A stretch of 64,000 bases of DNA from Eudorina sp. 2006-703-Eu-15. Lineage: Eukaryota; Chlorophyta; Chlorophyceae; Chlamydomonadales; Volvocaceae. This document shows positions 1-13,010 of this stretch, one piece after another. Each line of letters opens with the position of its first letter. The stretch's first letter is position 1. The stretch spans positions 1-64,000 of the forward strand of contig BDSI01000044.1 in assembly GCA_003117195.1 (NCBI GenBank), written 5' to 3'. The notes beneath the pieces are model-generated. The model was not told where the DNA came from and ran no database searches. It saw only the letters and a list, made by a program, of their open reading frames with translations. Both the position numbers and the translations under genes were made by a program.

Positions 1-1487
1 CCCGCGGCGGAGGGCAGGTGTGTTATTAAGGCAGGCAGGACAGGAGTGCGTGACATGCGCGGAGGCAGGGTGTGTGTGGGGGGGGGGGCGATTGGAGGTC
101 GGGTGGGGGAGGATTCAGGGCGAAGGGATTTTCGAGGGGGGGGGCGTGCACTTGCGCCGGCCAGCTCCAGGAGGGGTTGCGCTGGCCAGCAGCTGTCAGC
201 CGACCGCCGTGTTGCTTCCGTGACCACGTATCTCTCCCACCCCGCCCACCCTACACCAATCCGTACACCCACCCCCTATCTGCCGCACCTCTAGCGGTCA
301 ACACCTAGGGGCCATCACCTCGGGTCACTTGCCCACCTCTGCTCGTGTCGCCTCGCCACCGTCCCCTCCCCGCTCCCCACCCCACCCCACCCCACCCCAC
401 CCCACCCCGTCCCCTCCCACCTCCCCACCCCCCCCCCACCCACCCCACCCACCCCACCCACCCGCTCCAGGTACATCACGGTGTGTCGGTCCATCTACTA
501 CGCGGAGATGATCGGCCTCATCAAGAAGGCCTTCCGGACTCCGGGCTCAAGACCCCCATCGCGGTGGCGCCCAAGTGGCTGCTGTGGCTGGTGGGCCCCG
601 CGGCCGGTCTGTCCCGGGACCTGGTCAGGTGGGCGGGGGAGCAGTGTGTGTTTGTTTGGTGAGGAACCGCCCGTGTGTTATTCGGCGGCAGGGGCCGGAG
701 TGCCGTGCTGTGCAAGGTGTGTCCTTGTGTGTGTGTGTATGTATCAGAAACATGTGTGGTGTGGTGTGGGTGTTAATAACTGTGTGTCTCCGGTGGGTGG
801 GTGGGTGGGTGGGTGGGTGGGTGGGTGGGTGGGTGGGTGGGTGGGTGGGTGGGTGGGTGGGTGGGTGGGTGGGTGGGTGGGTGGGTGGGTGGGTGGGTGG
901 GTGGGTGGGTGGGTGGGTGGGTGGGTGGGTGGGTGGGTGGTGGGTGGGCGATGGTGCATAGATGGGGATCTTCAGATAGGCGGCATGGTCAGGAGGATGC
1001 CACTCATGTCAGCGGGACGGCACACCGGACGTGCTGCGGGCGTGTGGCCGCTCAGCAGCCCTGCCGCTACTAATGCTGCTGCTGCTGCCACTGCTGCTGG
1101 CGATGGGCATCCGACCGCGGCCTCGCTTCATCGCACCTCAGAGTCCTCGAGGGTCCGGTCCGGCCGCCATCCCCAATCCCATCCGCCAGAAATACATACG
1201 GGCTGCCCTTCTCGCCCACGGTTATTCCCGGTTGCTCCCGCCTCACCATCTGCCCAAGAAGTCTCATCACAATCAAACACACCCATGCTTGAGGGACCGC
1301 CCGCAGCCACCACCAACCCCTCGCATCACCCCCTCTGCCCGTCCTCAGCAACGCGGTGGGCATGTGCCCCCAGTTCGACAGCTCCAAGATCCAGAGCGAG
1401 CTCGGGTTCCGGTTCCACCCACTGGAGGCGGCGCTCAAGGACGCGGTGGAGGGGATGCTGAGCTTGGGGATCGTGAAGCCGTTTTGA
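1..1487 (+). pseudogene. Truncated, frameshifted paralogue of the SDR reductase gene (3' part)
   Basis: The window opens inside a coding exon. Positions 1-17 match the end of exon 6, 471-628 match exon 7 and 1,349-1,487 match exon 8 of the intact gene at 25,775-30,415. Exon 7 lacks one C in a CCC run near 534-536 compared with the intact copy (158 against 159 nt), which shifts the frame soon after the segment GLIKKAF. Exon 8 is intact and ends in GIVKPF and a TGA at 1,485-1,487. The upstream exons are outside the window, so whether the gene is otherwise complete cannot be told. A GGGT array fills the intron between exons 7 and 8. A single-base sequencing error could mimic the frameshift. Confidence 0.75.
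792..948 (+). repeat. (GGGT)n microsatellite in an intron, expanded relative to paralogue
   Basis: About 37 tandem GGGT units, with slight interruption at the 3' end, lie in the last intron of the truncated SDR gene. The same spot in copy 2 (29,846-29,864) has only four to five units. The G-rich strand has the pattern expected for G-quadruplexes. Confidence 0.97.
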
Positions 1488-2687
1488 GGGAGGGGGCTCG
1501 GGGAAGGTACGACATCGACCAGTCCAGGCGTCTCGGGGCCCGGGGATTGATGGGTGGGTGGGTGGGTGTATCTATTCGTCATCGGATGAAACGATGACGG
1601 TCATCTCCATGATGGCATGTCCTTACGTACATACCCTAGTTAACCTATGCGCAGGAGGTGGTTTGAAGGAGTGATGGAGCTGCAGCGCATCCGGGCCTTC
1701 CCCAAGGGGCGCGAACTGCAGCAGCGGCGGCAGTGTATCCCAATCGCCAGTGTATCCCAAAGTCCCAGCAGGGCCACTGAGGGGGCCTGTAGGTGATTCG
1801 GCTGTACACTTATTTTGCACAGCCAACGTACATATTCAGTGTGTTTAGGTAAGAGACCCGCCCGTGACCATATTCTGTGTGTGGGAACTGACGTGCCGCG
1901 CCGTGCGACAGGTCCGCAGTGGCGGGTGCTTACAACACGGCCGCCCTGGTCAGTGGTGGGGTGCGTGCTGGACGCGCGGTGCCGAGTGAGACGTCACGTT
2001 ACCCAATCGTGGCAGTCGTGACTGCAAAACAACTTTAAGCCTGTAGACTTTGACTGATGGGGTCATGCGCTCGTGCTGATGGACTCCAGGGCAGGCAATG
2101 GAGAGGAACCGTCCGCGTGTCGGGCATCTGAGGGGGCTGTGTTGCAAGTCTGGGGTTAATAAGGAAAGGAAATTATCAGACCCAGACACATCGCAGGTCC
2201 GGGGTGGTGTGCCCGCGCCGTTGCTTAGGTCTTGACCTGTGTGAGACGGCTGGCTCTATGCGCTCCGTTGAGTCCGCTGCAACGCGACACCGCCGCCACC
2301 GCGTTCGGGCGTCCAGTCGTACGCGCGGCGGGACAGGGATGACCGGGATGCACACTCTCTAGGTATTCGACAGTGACCGACCTCGCCGGGCCGCACCCCA
2401 GACAGCGGAATTCGGGAGCAAGCGCCAGTGATTTCCAGTGCCTTCCTGCCGTACAGCAACACCCATCACGCGACATCTGCATTACGAGGCACCTCCGCAG
2501 GGAGACGACGAGTGCATGTACGGCAACCAAGAGTGCATGTACGGCAACGTTCGCAGCCTGCATGACACGCTAGCGGTCGCCCTCACATCGACCTGTTGGC
2601 GCGTGGGATCTCAGTGCAGAGATCACACGCTGCCGCGTCGGTCCCCCCTTACCCCCCGCCCCCCCTCAGGTTTATTTCTTTTTTTTT
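1488..2687. other. 3' flank of SDR copy 1, no gene seen
   Basis: This stretch matches 30,416-31,660. It holds a short GGGT run (1,552-1,567), GTACGG-containing short repeats (2 units of about 22 bp at 2,510-2,556, against 3 units in copy 2) and no convincing open frame on either strand. Confidence 0.6.
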
Positions 2688-3676
2688 GGGCGGGGCCCCA
2701 GCGCGAAGCGCGTTCGGGGGGCCCCGCCCCCTAGGATTGCCCCTGTCCGTGTGTGCGTGCGCCGTGCGTGGGTAACGGCAAAACGTCCATTATCCGCTAA
2801 ACTAATTCACAATGTTTGTCATATTAATTGTCCTCTATTGCAGGGTATTCTTGGTTCGGCTGAAAAAAATTCTTTGCGCACAAACGGTCAAAGTAAAGCT
2901 CCGCGGTCTCCATGGACCCGAGTCAACATCCACCCAACGCCTCTCGCGCTCATGTTTGTTGCAACAGGTGCCGCGTGATGAATACTTGGATTAGGAATGG
3001 GGGGCGCGTGCTAAATTGAACTTCGATAGTGTTCTGATGTTTGAACATCAAGATACCACCAACATCAAGATTTGTCTTTCTGTCTTGCCAGATGAATACA
3101 AATCAACAATATGTATTGAACCAAAGTTTCAAGATGCAAAGGGATAGCGTACCGAGTGCCAACGAGTTCTCCAGTTCCGATGGCCCAAAGTCCGGGTCTC
3201 ACCGCGGCTTTTTCGCACCCTGTTTTTGCCTTACATTTGCTATGTAACTATTGATAGCAAACTTTAGAGGTTCACGTCTGCTGCGGGCGTGCAACTGAAG
3301 GGTTGCATGCCTGCCGACGGACCAAACAACTACAGTTTCACGGCAAAACAAGGACGCTTCAAGCTTGCTTTGTGATCATCTGCTTGACAGACGGATGTGG
3401 TAGTGCACTATGGCACTATCGTTACCATAGTGCCGATACGATGACCGCCGTCGCCGGCGGCGCGTACTGCAGGATGGTTTCGGGGCTGCCGACGTGTTTG
3501 GGCTTGGTGAATCTATGCACGCCGATCCCCCTTCAACATCAACGACACCCCAATGGCAACCTTTCACTCTCTCACACTGTTGCGCGGTAATAGAGTTTTC
3601 TTTCTAAAGCAAGCGGCCTGTACGGATTATAGGGGCCCCGCCCTTTTCCGGCTTCGAGGAAGCCGACCCCTACTTG
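2688..3676 (-). mobile_element. Hairpin-ended DNA element A (internally deleted copy)
   Basis: The element is absent from copy 2 of the duplication. It is nearly the same as the outer parts of element B (6,684-9,770) but inverted, and it lacks about 0.5 kb of B's interior. One end is a GC palindrome (2,688-2,731) starting GGGCGGGGCCCC; the other carries GGGGCCCCGCCC (3,632-3,643) followed by a CGGCTTC/GAAGCCG stem and ends in CCCCTACTTG. The two 12-mers are inverted copies, so they behave as short terminal inverted repeats. A GT-rich stretch (2,747-2,772) is the intact counterpart of the site occupied by LINE sequence in element B. No open frame spans it. The superfamily and a target-site duplication could not be settled by eye. 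Confidence 0.8.
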
Positions 3677-3925
3677 TCAATTTATACCCTCCCCATAGCT
3701 CTGAGCACACAAGTACCGCAACCCACCGCCATTGAGACCCTTCTCTCGGACCACTTCACTAGATGCATAACTTCGCCCCGGGGACCACCGTCACAGGGTG
3801 CATCCATTCGCGCCCCCTTCGCGGGGCTACCCTAGCACCTCCTGACCTGCGGGACCCCAACCCGTCCAGCGTCCCCGCCTCCCTGCCACCGCCTCACTAG
3901 CCTCGCCACTCTCCCCAACGTTCCC
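3677..3925. other. Short spacer downstream of F-box copy 1
   Basis: Matches 31,660-31,880 of copy 2. No gene is seen; it probably contains the 3' untranslated end of the minus-strand F-box gene. Confidence 0.5.
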
Positions 3926-6661
3926 TCAGCATAACGCCAGCTCCGCCGACGCAAACTTGGCCCCACAGAAGCGCGCCGGGGCACCTGGGCCGTGGCCGCT
4001 GCTGCCCGGGGCAGCACGGCCGCGGAGCATGACGATGGCCCGCCGTACACCCCGCGGTACGGCAGGCACCACGTGCTCCAAGAGCTGCCAGGACCCGGGA
4101 AGCAGGTGCTCACACTCCCTGTAGACCAGGTGGCGGCTGGGCCGCATCACGAAGGACGGCAGGGAGGGGATGGCGTCGCCCGCGCCCGCCCCCGCTGAGG
4201 CCCCCCGCCGGATTCGCCGCCGCTGCCGCCGCCGCGGCCAGGGCCTTCATCGAGCAGCAGTGCGACCGCGTACTCGGCCTCACAGTCCGACCTGCGGGGT
4301 GAGAGGCGTACAGGGGAAAGGAGGTCTGCGCTGTGCACCGCGGGGGGCCTCGTTTGCTTTCGAGTAATGACAGGACAGAGACTGGGCAGTGCATAGGTAT
4401 TGCGAAGGACCTGCCCCTGCCCCTGCCCCTGCCCCTGCCCCCGCTCGACCCCGGAGGCCACAGGCGCCCTCCGTTGCCTCCGTTCGCCGCCCCACCTGGC
4501 GCCCACGTGCACGCTCAGCCGCAGCCCCAGCTCCGCATCCAGCAGGTGGGCCGCCTGGGCCGCGGTCAGGCCACGCCGCTGGAGCTCCCAGTCCAGGTCC
4601 ACAACCTTATGTAGAGGGGGAGGGAGGAAGGGAGGAGGGAGTATGAGGGTTGAGGAGAGGGACGGATGCACTCTAAGAGGCCTGGGGGAGTCAAATGGCC
4701 CTTCAGGAAAGCATGCCCGCGCCCTTCCCTGTCGCTGCGAGGAAGCCACTTTCAACAGACCGTGCAATCCACGCACGTGAGCCCCGCATAGGCCCCGCGC
4801 AGGTGTGGGAAGCCTCCGCTCCCTTCAGCTGCCGAGCGCGCACCTCAGCTGCCCCGCCGGCCGCCGCCGCGCAGCGCCGCTTCCCCCTCCTCTTCCCCCT
4901 GACCCACTGACCCCCGCCCACCTGCACCACCTCAGACCAGGTACCCATAGTCGCCAGGCACGCCTCTCTACTCCGCGGCTGCACCGCCCCTTGCAACCAC
5001 CCATCCGCCGCGTTCCGCTCAGCGAGGGGCGGCTCCGCCCGCCGAACCTCCGCCGCTGCCTCCGCCACCGGCCCCGGCGTGCCTTCACCGTCGGCGGCTC
5101 CCCGCGCATCACGGACCGGCGCCGGTCCCCCCCGCCTCGCCACCAGGTCGATAAGGCCCTTGAGCGCCCGATGCATGTGCGGCACGAGGCGGCCGTTGCC
5201 GGGGTAAGGCAGCGGCGGCCCGGGGGGGTTGCTGCCGGGAGATCGGCGGCTCCGCCCGCTGCCGCGGCCTCGGCGGCCTCTCCAGGGGCGGTGGCCATGC
5301 CCTGCGGCACCGCCTCCCAGGCCACCTCCTTGCCGGCGGAGGTATTGAGAACCTAAGGGGGCGGAACCCAGACGCAGGGGAGGGTCGGGTGCCGGCCGGC
5401 GGGTGGGGACAGGGAGATGGGGTGACGGGGACAGGGTGTGAGGGTGATGTATTGGAATAAGGGAACCCAGAACCGGGTGTTGGGTGCTCATCCGTCGCCG
5501 CCGGCGCGTCGCCAGTGGGATGCGTCCCTGCCTGGCCTGATGCCGGCGTGACGAAGATATGCCGCAAATCACGGCCATCTAGAACAGCGTGACGGGCATT
5601 TCTGTGCGGTCAGATCCGCCGCTTGGGAGTCCCTTCGCCCATTCACAGCACGCTTTCGTCACTTCTGAATGTCTGTCGTTCTTTTCTCACCGAATGCAGT
5701 AGTATAATTAATGATGTTCCAGTGGACCCCGCAGTGGTTGGTCCCCTTCTCACCCAGGCTGTGCGCTGCCAGCGGCTCCAGGGGCGCCACCTGCCGGACC
5801 CCAGGCTCCCGAGCGGCGGCAGGACCGCCGTGTTTTCCTCGCGTCGAAATCCCTGCAGCAAAGCCAGCGACACCGGCAGCAGGTCTCCAGCCGAGAGCAC
5901 CAGTGCCGGGGCAGGTAGGACATAGGGCGATGGGGGAGGCGGCACTACGACACCGCCAGATGGACCGAAATCGTAGCGCAACCTCGCTAGGATTCCAGGA
6001 TGCAGAGCCGCGAGGTCGCCCTGCGGCTATGAGACAGCCTTGAGGCAAAGGCTTGTGCTACAGCGAAGGGACACGCACCGCATTGCGGAGGAAGTTGCGG
6101 CGGCAGAGGGCGAGGTGCAGGTGGGCTGGGCCCATGGCGGGGCCCTTCACCGCTAGCTCACGCAGCTGGGCCTGTGGTGCAGCCGCGGAGGTGAGGAGTG
6201 AGGCGGCGACTGGGGTCAGGCGTTACGCTGAGGTGTGGGGCCGTGCGTTGGACAGGGGCACGGGTGACTGGAGCGCTTGGACTGGCATGTCGCATGTGAG
6301 CGACAAACAGCGTGGGTTTTACTTCGGTTAGTGTACAGAACAGGCAGCCGTGGGTTGCCGTCAGCGTCTGGTGCTATGACAGTGGTCGATGTGTCTCAAT
6401 AACAGCTGATAATTACTATGGAGGGGTCTCCAGAACTATTGCCCGGGCACTTACAAGCAGCGGAGGTGACATCCTGTACCGCCAGGCGTGCACGTCGCAA
6501 GCCGCATCGCGCCAGGCCCGACAAATCAAGGAGCCGGTTTGTGCAATTGTTTCTGTGTCTAAGAATAGCATCACTGCATGGATTGATTCGTCTGGGAGCT
6601 GCGCCAACGTGTTTTCAGCAACTTTATCGCTCGTATAGCCCGCACCACTTATATACATCAT
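3926..6661 (-). pseudogene. F-box/FBA-domain gene, decayed paralogue
   Basis: The exon layout matches the intact gene at 31,881-34,612: exon 1 at 6,455-6,661 (F-box), 6,079-6,171, an exon starting at 6,020, 4,922-5,352, 4,496-4,605 and 3,926-4,291 (end of the FBA-like domain). Compared with copy 2 it has a one-base deletion in a G run near 5,222-5,229 (exon 431 nt against 447) and a second frame change in the last exon (366 against 361 nt), so the reading frame breaks twice. The F-box core has LPDES where copy 2 has LPDEL, and three residues are missing just before it. Element B begins at 6,684, only 22 bp upstream of the start codon, and cuts off the promoter region that is still present beyond 9,770. 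Together these point to a dead gene. Confidence 0.8.
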
Positions 6662-7426
6662 GATTGACAACAGCAACGTTAAACAAGTAGGGGTCGGCTT
6701 CCTCGAAGCCGGAAAAGGGCGGGGCCCCCTATAATCCGTACAGGCCGCTTGCTTCAGAAAGAAAACTCTATTACCGCGCAACAGTGTGAGAGAGTGAAAG
6801 GTTGCCATTGGGGGTGTCGTTGATGTTGAAGGGGGATCGGCGTGCATAGATTCACCAAGCCCAAACACGTCGGCAGCCCCGAAACCATCCTGCAGTACGC
6901 GCCGCCGGCGACGGCGGTCATCGTATCGGCACTATGGTAACGATAGTGCACTACCACATCCGTCTGTGAAGCAGATGATCACAAAGCAAGCTTGAAGCAT
7001 CCTTGTTTTGCCGTGAAACTGTAGTTGTTTGGTCCGTCGGCAGGCATGCAACCCTTCAGTTGCACGCCCGCAGCAGACGTGAACCTCTAAAGTTTGCTAT
7101 CAATAGTTACATAACAAATGTAAGGCAAAAACAGGGTGCGAAAAAGCCGCGGTGAGACCCGGACTTTGGGCCATCGGAACTGGAGAACTCGTTGGCACTC
7201 GGTACGCTATCCCTTTGCATCTTGAAACTTTGATTCAGTACATATTGTTGATTTGTATTTATCTGGCAAGACAGAAAGGCAAATCTTGATGTTGGTGGTA
7301 ACCGTTTTAAGCTTATACGGAATTTTTGGATTTTTTGAGAAATTTAGTAGGTGGGCCCTATTGCATATGGGCAGCAATTTGCACACTGTTTTCCAGAGAT
7401 CTTGTTTACCATTTTATTCTTTCATT

Positions 7427-7715
7427 ATGGCAAAGTGCGGACGTCCACCAGGCCGGAAGGATTCCGCACCGCGCAAGCCGCGCGCCGAGATCGACGCTGG
7501 CTGGAGATCGACGCAGAGCGCAGCCAGCGTGAAGCCAATCGTATTCCATTACAAGGAAATGCTGGTCGTGCAGCCGGAGGACAGCTGAGGAGCTTGCGGC
7601 TTTGGATGAAGTTGACCGGCGGGTGCAGATGGAGCCGCAGGGCACCGAGGGCACGAACGCGCCCTCGGTCGGCGCCATCAACAACGTGGACGCCGCAAAC
7701 GAGGCCGTTGAGTAA
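7427..7715 (+). pseudogene. Broken small ORF inside element B (possible transposase remnant)
   Basis: An ATG at 7,427 opens MAKCGRPPGRKDSAPRK, a basic, AT-hook-like start. The plausible continuation jumps frame to a helix-rich stretch (WLEIDAERSQREANRI) and again to an acidic C-terminus ending in ANEAVE and a TAA at 7,713-7,715. No single frame covers the segment. The pattern of start and stop kept with a broken middle fits an internally deleted or frameshifted transposase-like gene. No catalytic motif is visible, so the function is not assigned. It is absent from element A. Confidence 0.4.
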
Positions 7716-8096
7716 ACTTAGCTTTGTCTCGCTTCTCGTTGTGAGGTCAAGGGAGGTCGCGCGACCTCGCCGCTAAAATTATAAAATTGTAAAATTACGA
7801 GTCTCCGAGTATACTATCTTGATGTTCAAACATCAGAACACTATCGAAGTTCAATTTAGCACGCGCCGCCCATTCCTAATTCAAGTATTCATCACGCGGC
7901 ACCCGTTGCAACAAATATGAGCGCGAGAGGCGTTGGTTGGATGTTGACGGTCCATGGGGACCGCGGAGCTTTACTTTGACCGTTTGTGCGCAAAGAATTT
8001 TTTTCAGCCAAACCAAAGTTACCTTGCAATAGAGGACAATTAATATGACAAACATAGCGAATTAGTTTAGCGGATAATGAACGTTTTGCCGTTACC

Positions 8097-9133
<1,037 letters not shown>

Positions 9134-9137
9134 GGTG

Positions 9138-9647
9138 ACGGGAAGGGGTGTACGACAGGGAAGCTTGCGTGGTGATGTGCTGCCTTGTGCAAACCATAGC
9201 CCCATCATGGAGCACCCGACTGCATACCCGGACCCAGCAAGGCCTGACGCGTGCGAGCCGCCTCGCTCTGGCTCAGCTGGGCAGGCAGGCCTGCCGGAGG
9301 GTGCAACCCTAGCTAGTACGATTAGGTTGGGACGCGGGACCAGGCTAGTTTTACCGCACCAAGCAGGGGCGCGCCTCCGAAACGCGCCCTGGGTGCTGCA
9401 AGGACTTGAGGAGGTTGAACAGCGGACTGCGAGGCGCAGACCGCCCGGGATGGGCCTTCGCCCACTCCCTTGAGGGGGCACAGCGGTCACCGATCCTCGG
9501 GATCGGGCACGCGCCCTAGGTTGAGAGCGAGGGGACAGAGGCCCCTTACGCCCCTTTCCCCCGTATCCGGGGGAAAGTGCTTCGGCGGTCTCCCGTATGG
9601 GGCGGGTTAGCGCCCCCGGCCAGTGTCGGCCCGGCAGATATGTAACG

Positions 9648-9709
<62 letters not shown>
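9138..9709 (+). mobile_element. 5'-truncated LINE 3' UTR, copy 2, with (CA)n tail
   Basis: Positions 9,138-9,650 repeat 8,558-9,070 with only a handful of differences (for example T/G at 8,735/9,315 and single-base indels in G runs), then end in a second (CA)n tract (9,651-9,709). It lies head-to-tail directly behind the CA tail of copy 1, so one copy was inserted into or beside the tail of the other. Confidence 0.8.
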
Positions 9710-9712
<3 letters not shown>

Positions 9713-9770
9713 CATGGGCAATCCTAGGGGGCGGGGCCCCCCGAACGCGCTTCGCGCTGGGGCCCCGCCC

Positions 9771-10610
9771 AAAAATTTCAGACCCGCTGGTTCAAGAGGC
9801 AAGCAAATACCACGATTACGGGTAACAATCAAGGGATGTGGCAGTCTGTGGGCTAATAAGCAAATATAAGGACGCATTTGTTTGTCCTTGTGTCCTGATG
9901 CGTCGTGCACGCGAGCTGGCAAAAAAGGTAAGAAGCTGCTTCTGACACGATGGATTGCATCTATCCCGCACGGGCATTGCGGCATAGAAAAATTTTAATT
10001 TCTCAAAGATCACATTGAAAACACTTGATCATCACATTCTCTTGCAAAGCAATTCGCAGATGCGGTCATAGTGGGGCATTAGTAAAGCTGACAATCCCAC
10101 GGGAAATATTGCGCAGGACTGCAATCACTACACCATCCAGGGCGATTTTTTAAGTTCAGAGGCCGGAAACCTTCACATTTCATCATTTTTTTGGCACACC
10201 CCCTCAAGGACAAGGTATTGGAACTTGTTCATCAAACTCATGATTGCGCTCGATGTGTATTGTTTAGCCAAGCTCCAAAAGTTGTGGTCAATTGGATGGA
10301 TTACAAGGTTTGACGAAGTCGCCACTACGCAACAGATCATCTCGAGACGCAGCAGGAAACGTTACCAACATATCGTCTAATAGAATAATCAAAAATATAA
10401 TAATGTGGCACTTTTGCCTGCACCAATTCACTGCGGCGTACAATACGACAGATCGTGCACATATTGGGAGGCCTTGAGGGGAAAAGGTCACTGCGCCCCA
10501 TCCACTCGCAAGCATGACAGGAAGGAAGATGATTCCGCACACAGGTCACGGGAATCAACTCCCATGCCCATGCTCGCCACGGTTCATCCCACCTAGACCC
10601 ATCCCTCCCT
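9771..10610. other. AT-richer intergenic stretch, no gene seen
   Basis: 9,775-10,129 is shared with 34,644-34,998 and is the displaced upstream region of the F-box gene. 10,130-10,610 is unique and AT-rich, with no convincing frame on either strand. Confidence 0.5.
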
Positions 10611-11059
10611 CCCTCGCGCGTGTTTCCGTACACTGTACGGCCGATGAATCTTCAAGGGCAAGAGCATGTGGTGCAGGTTGGTACGTGCGTGCCGTACAAG
10701 TCGCGGGGAGGGTTTCGTTACTGAGGCTAAGGGGCCACAGCAGTCATGGAATACGTTCAGCACTTAGGCCCCCACCCCATGTTCACAGCACCGCTCGCTC
10801 CCTCGCGCGTGTTTCCGTACACTGTACGGCCGATGAATTTTCAAGGGCAAGAGCATGTGGTGCAGGTTGGCACGTGCGTGCCGTACAAGTCGCGGGGAGG
10901 GTTTCGTTACTGAGGCTAAGGGGCCACAGCAGTCATGGAATACGTTCAGCACATAGGCCCCCACCCCCTTGTTCACAGCACCGCTCGCTCCCTCGCGCGT
11001 GTTTCCGTACACTGTACGGCCGATGAATCTTCAAGGGCAAGAGCATGTGGTGCAGGTTG
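10611..11059 (+). repeat. Tandem array of about 190-bp units, left part
   Basis: Units start near 10,611, 10,800 and 10,990 at CCCTCGCGCGTGTTTCCG. Each holds the odd palindrome CCGTACACTGTACGG and the phrase AAGAGCATGTGGTGCAGGTT. The third unit is cut at 11,059 by the DIRS element and resumes at 17,348. Confidence 0.92.
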
Positions 11060-11187
11060 TTCTGTGCTCCTGTCTCCCGTAACCTTTATTCTCGAAGCTC
11101 GTTTGGAGCAGCGAAGTGACTGATGTGCCGTGTAACGAACGAGAAGCGAGGGACGGGGACCAGCTGCCAAGGGCCCTTACACTGCAG
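11060..11187 (-). repeat. DIRS element terminal repeat B2
   Basis: Terminal copy of the 128-bp B repeat; compare B1 at 11,833-11,960. It abuts the tandem repeat unit at 11,059. Confidence 0.9.
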
Positions 11188-11687
11188 TAGAACACAGCAA
11201 AGCCACCAGCACCGGCCGCGCGCCCAGCGCCCCGCGCAAGAACAACCACACGCGCGCGGCCCAACCTAGCTCCCCGCGGCGCGACACAACCCAGACGCGA
11301 GGCCTGACCCCCTGACTCGCCGCGCCACCCCACGACGCAACCTGACGAACAAAAACAAAAAACAAAACATGCCCAGAGACAGCCCCGCCTCAACAGCAGC
11401 CTAAGCCAGCCGGCCAGGCCAAACGCACGCGCGCCGACGACTGACACCCCAGGCCAAAAACCACCCCGACCAACCGCTTCCCCCTGTTGTCTTCCCCCCC
11501 CCCCGAGGCCATACCCCCCCAAACAAAACCTCCTCTGCCGCTTGCGCACTTACACCGGCTTCCGGGCGCGCGTCAGCGGCCCGCTGCCAGCCGAGCCGAG
11601 CGTGGAGGCGTCTGTAGGGCGGTCATGGGGCCACATGGGGACGAGGGGGCCACGCGGGAGGTGGGCGCTGGGCGGGAAACTAACAGC

Positions 11688-11960
11688 TACAATAGCTGAA
11701 GCTCTACTGAGTGAAGGCAGAATGCCGGAACGAGAGAGCTGAAGCAAGATAAACTCGCTACTCGTACGACAGTCGCACAGAACCCGACTTAGAGGCTCCG
11801 ATCGCTACGCTCCGTCGCATCTAAGTCAGCAATTCTGTGCTCCTGTCTCCCGTAACCTTTATTCTCGAAGCTCGTTCGGAGCAGCGAAGTGACTGATGTG
11901 CCGTGTAACGAACGAGAAGCGAGGGACGGGGACCAGCTGCCAAGGGCCCTTACACTGCAG
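11688..11960 (-). repeat. DIRS element internal B1-A2 junction
   Basis: On the minus strand B1 (11,960-11,833) runs straight into A2 (11,833-11,688). This is the contiguous B-A junction expected for split direct repeats, thought to template completion of the ends of the circular intermediate. Confidence 0.88.
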
Positions 11961-13010
11961 ACCGAAGAGATAACAAACACACCTACCGGCGAGGCCAAGG
12001 CGGCGGGAGACCTCTAGTTTGGTCTCCGTGTCGCGCCGCGTGTAGTGCTGCACCATCGCGCTAGTGCGCCAGCGGCCATGCGCCTGGCGCAGCTCCGCCG
12101 GGACTCCAAGGTCGGCCGCAGTGCTGTTCCCGCCGAGTGCGCCGTGATGTTGCGCGTGATGCCAGCTTGCGGCAGCATTTTTGCCAGGCGGGTGCGGAAA
12201 GCCTCGTACGACAGAGAGTGGATGGGCGCGTCTCGCGTGCCCGCGAGGGGCCCGGAGAGATAGCCGCCTCGCTTATTGTACTGCACTGGCCGGAGGAGTG
12301 GGCCGACGTCCTCGTTGGCCGACTCCGGCTTCCTGCGATACCCTCCTTGTGCCAGCAGCCGCTCGGTGAGGCCCACCGGGCAGCATGGGCCACCCGTGCG
12401 CGCGATCACCACCCAATGGCCCTGCATTAGCTGGTCCGTCTTGGAGCGGGGAATGAAGATCTCCATGTGGGACTCGGTGATGACCAGCAGATCCTCGTGC
12501 ACGCATATTTCAGCGGCGTCATCGAAGCGAAGGAAACCCGCGAACATGATAGCCACCGCCGCCACCATCATCAAGTAGTCGAGGCGCGCCCGGGGATCTT
12601 CCACCAAGCGGGCCAGCGCTGCTATGTCGTCTGGCTCCAGGGCGTCCCGCTGGAGTGGCTTGCCGTGCAGCCGCTTCTCCGCTAGGGTGCGGACAATGGC
12701 GCATGCGGGATGGTCCGTTGGGGACATTTTTCCCGCCATGCGGAAGTACGTGCTGATCGCCGCGCTCGCGAGTCGGACGCGTCCCGGCCCCACGCCATCA
12801 GCCCGCGACGTGTTGAGGAGCGCCAGAAGGTAGAGGGCCACCAGTTCGCCGGGGGTGCTGTATATCTCTGCCGGCAGGCTGTGTGCCTCCCACCAGCATC
12901 TGAACTGGCCCCATGCTGCAGCGTAGTCCTTGGCGGTCCTTGGCGCCAGGGAGTCCGACGCCTCCTGCGCGAGCTGTTCTGCCAGGGACTGCAGGTCTTC
13001 CGGGGCACCC
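11960..13010 (-). pseudogene. Tyrosine recombinase of the DIRS/PAT element
   Basis: The N-terminal part has a SAM-like recombinase fold signature (DYAAAWGQFRCWW, then ELVALYLLALLNTSR). The catalytic core follows: an Arg box (FAGFLRFDD), a Lys-bearing strand (FIPRSKTDQ), an H-x-x-R region (ITAHSA near 12,155) and, in another frame, HGRWRTSAMVQHY with the expected catalytic Tyr near 12,045. The frame breaks by one base exactly at the H-x-x-R box, so the Arg codon is lost. The start probably overlaps the end of the RT gene. It joins circular element DNA to the target. I judge this copy non-functional, or damaged by a sequence error. Confidence 0.8.

Noticed and set aside
481..1461. Long open frame rich in G-W-V-G repeats
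   Set aside because: It is produced by the GGGT microsatellite; the paralogue shows this is an intron.
12014..12841. Integrated phage or bacterial integrase
   Set aside because: Neighbouring RT, RNase H and methyltransferase domains and A/B split repeats identify a DIRS/PAT retroelement.
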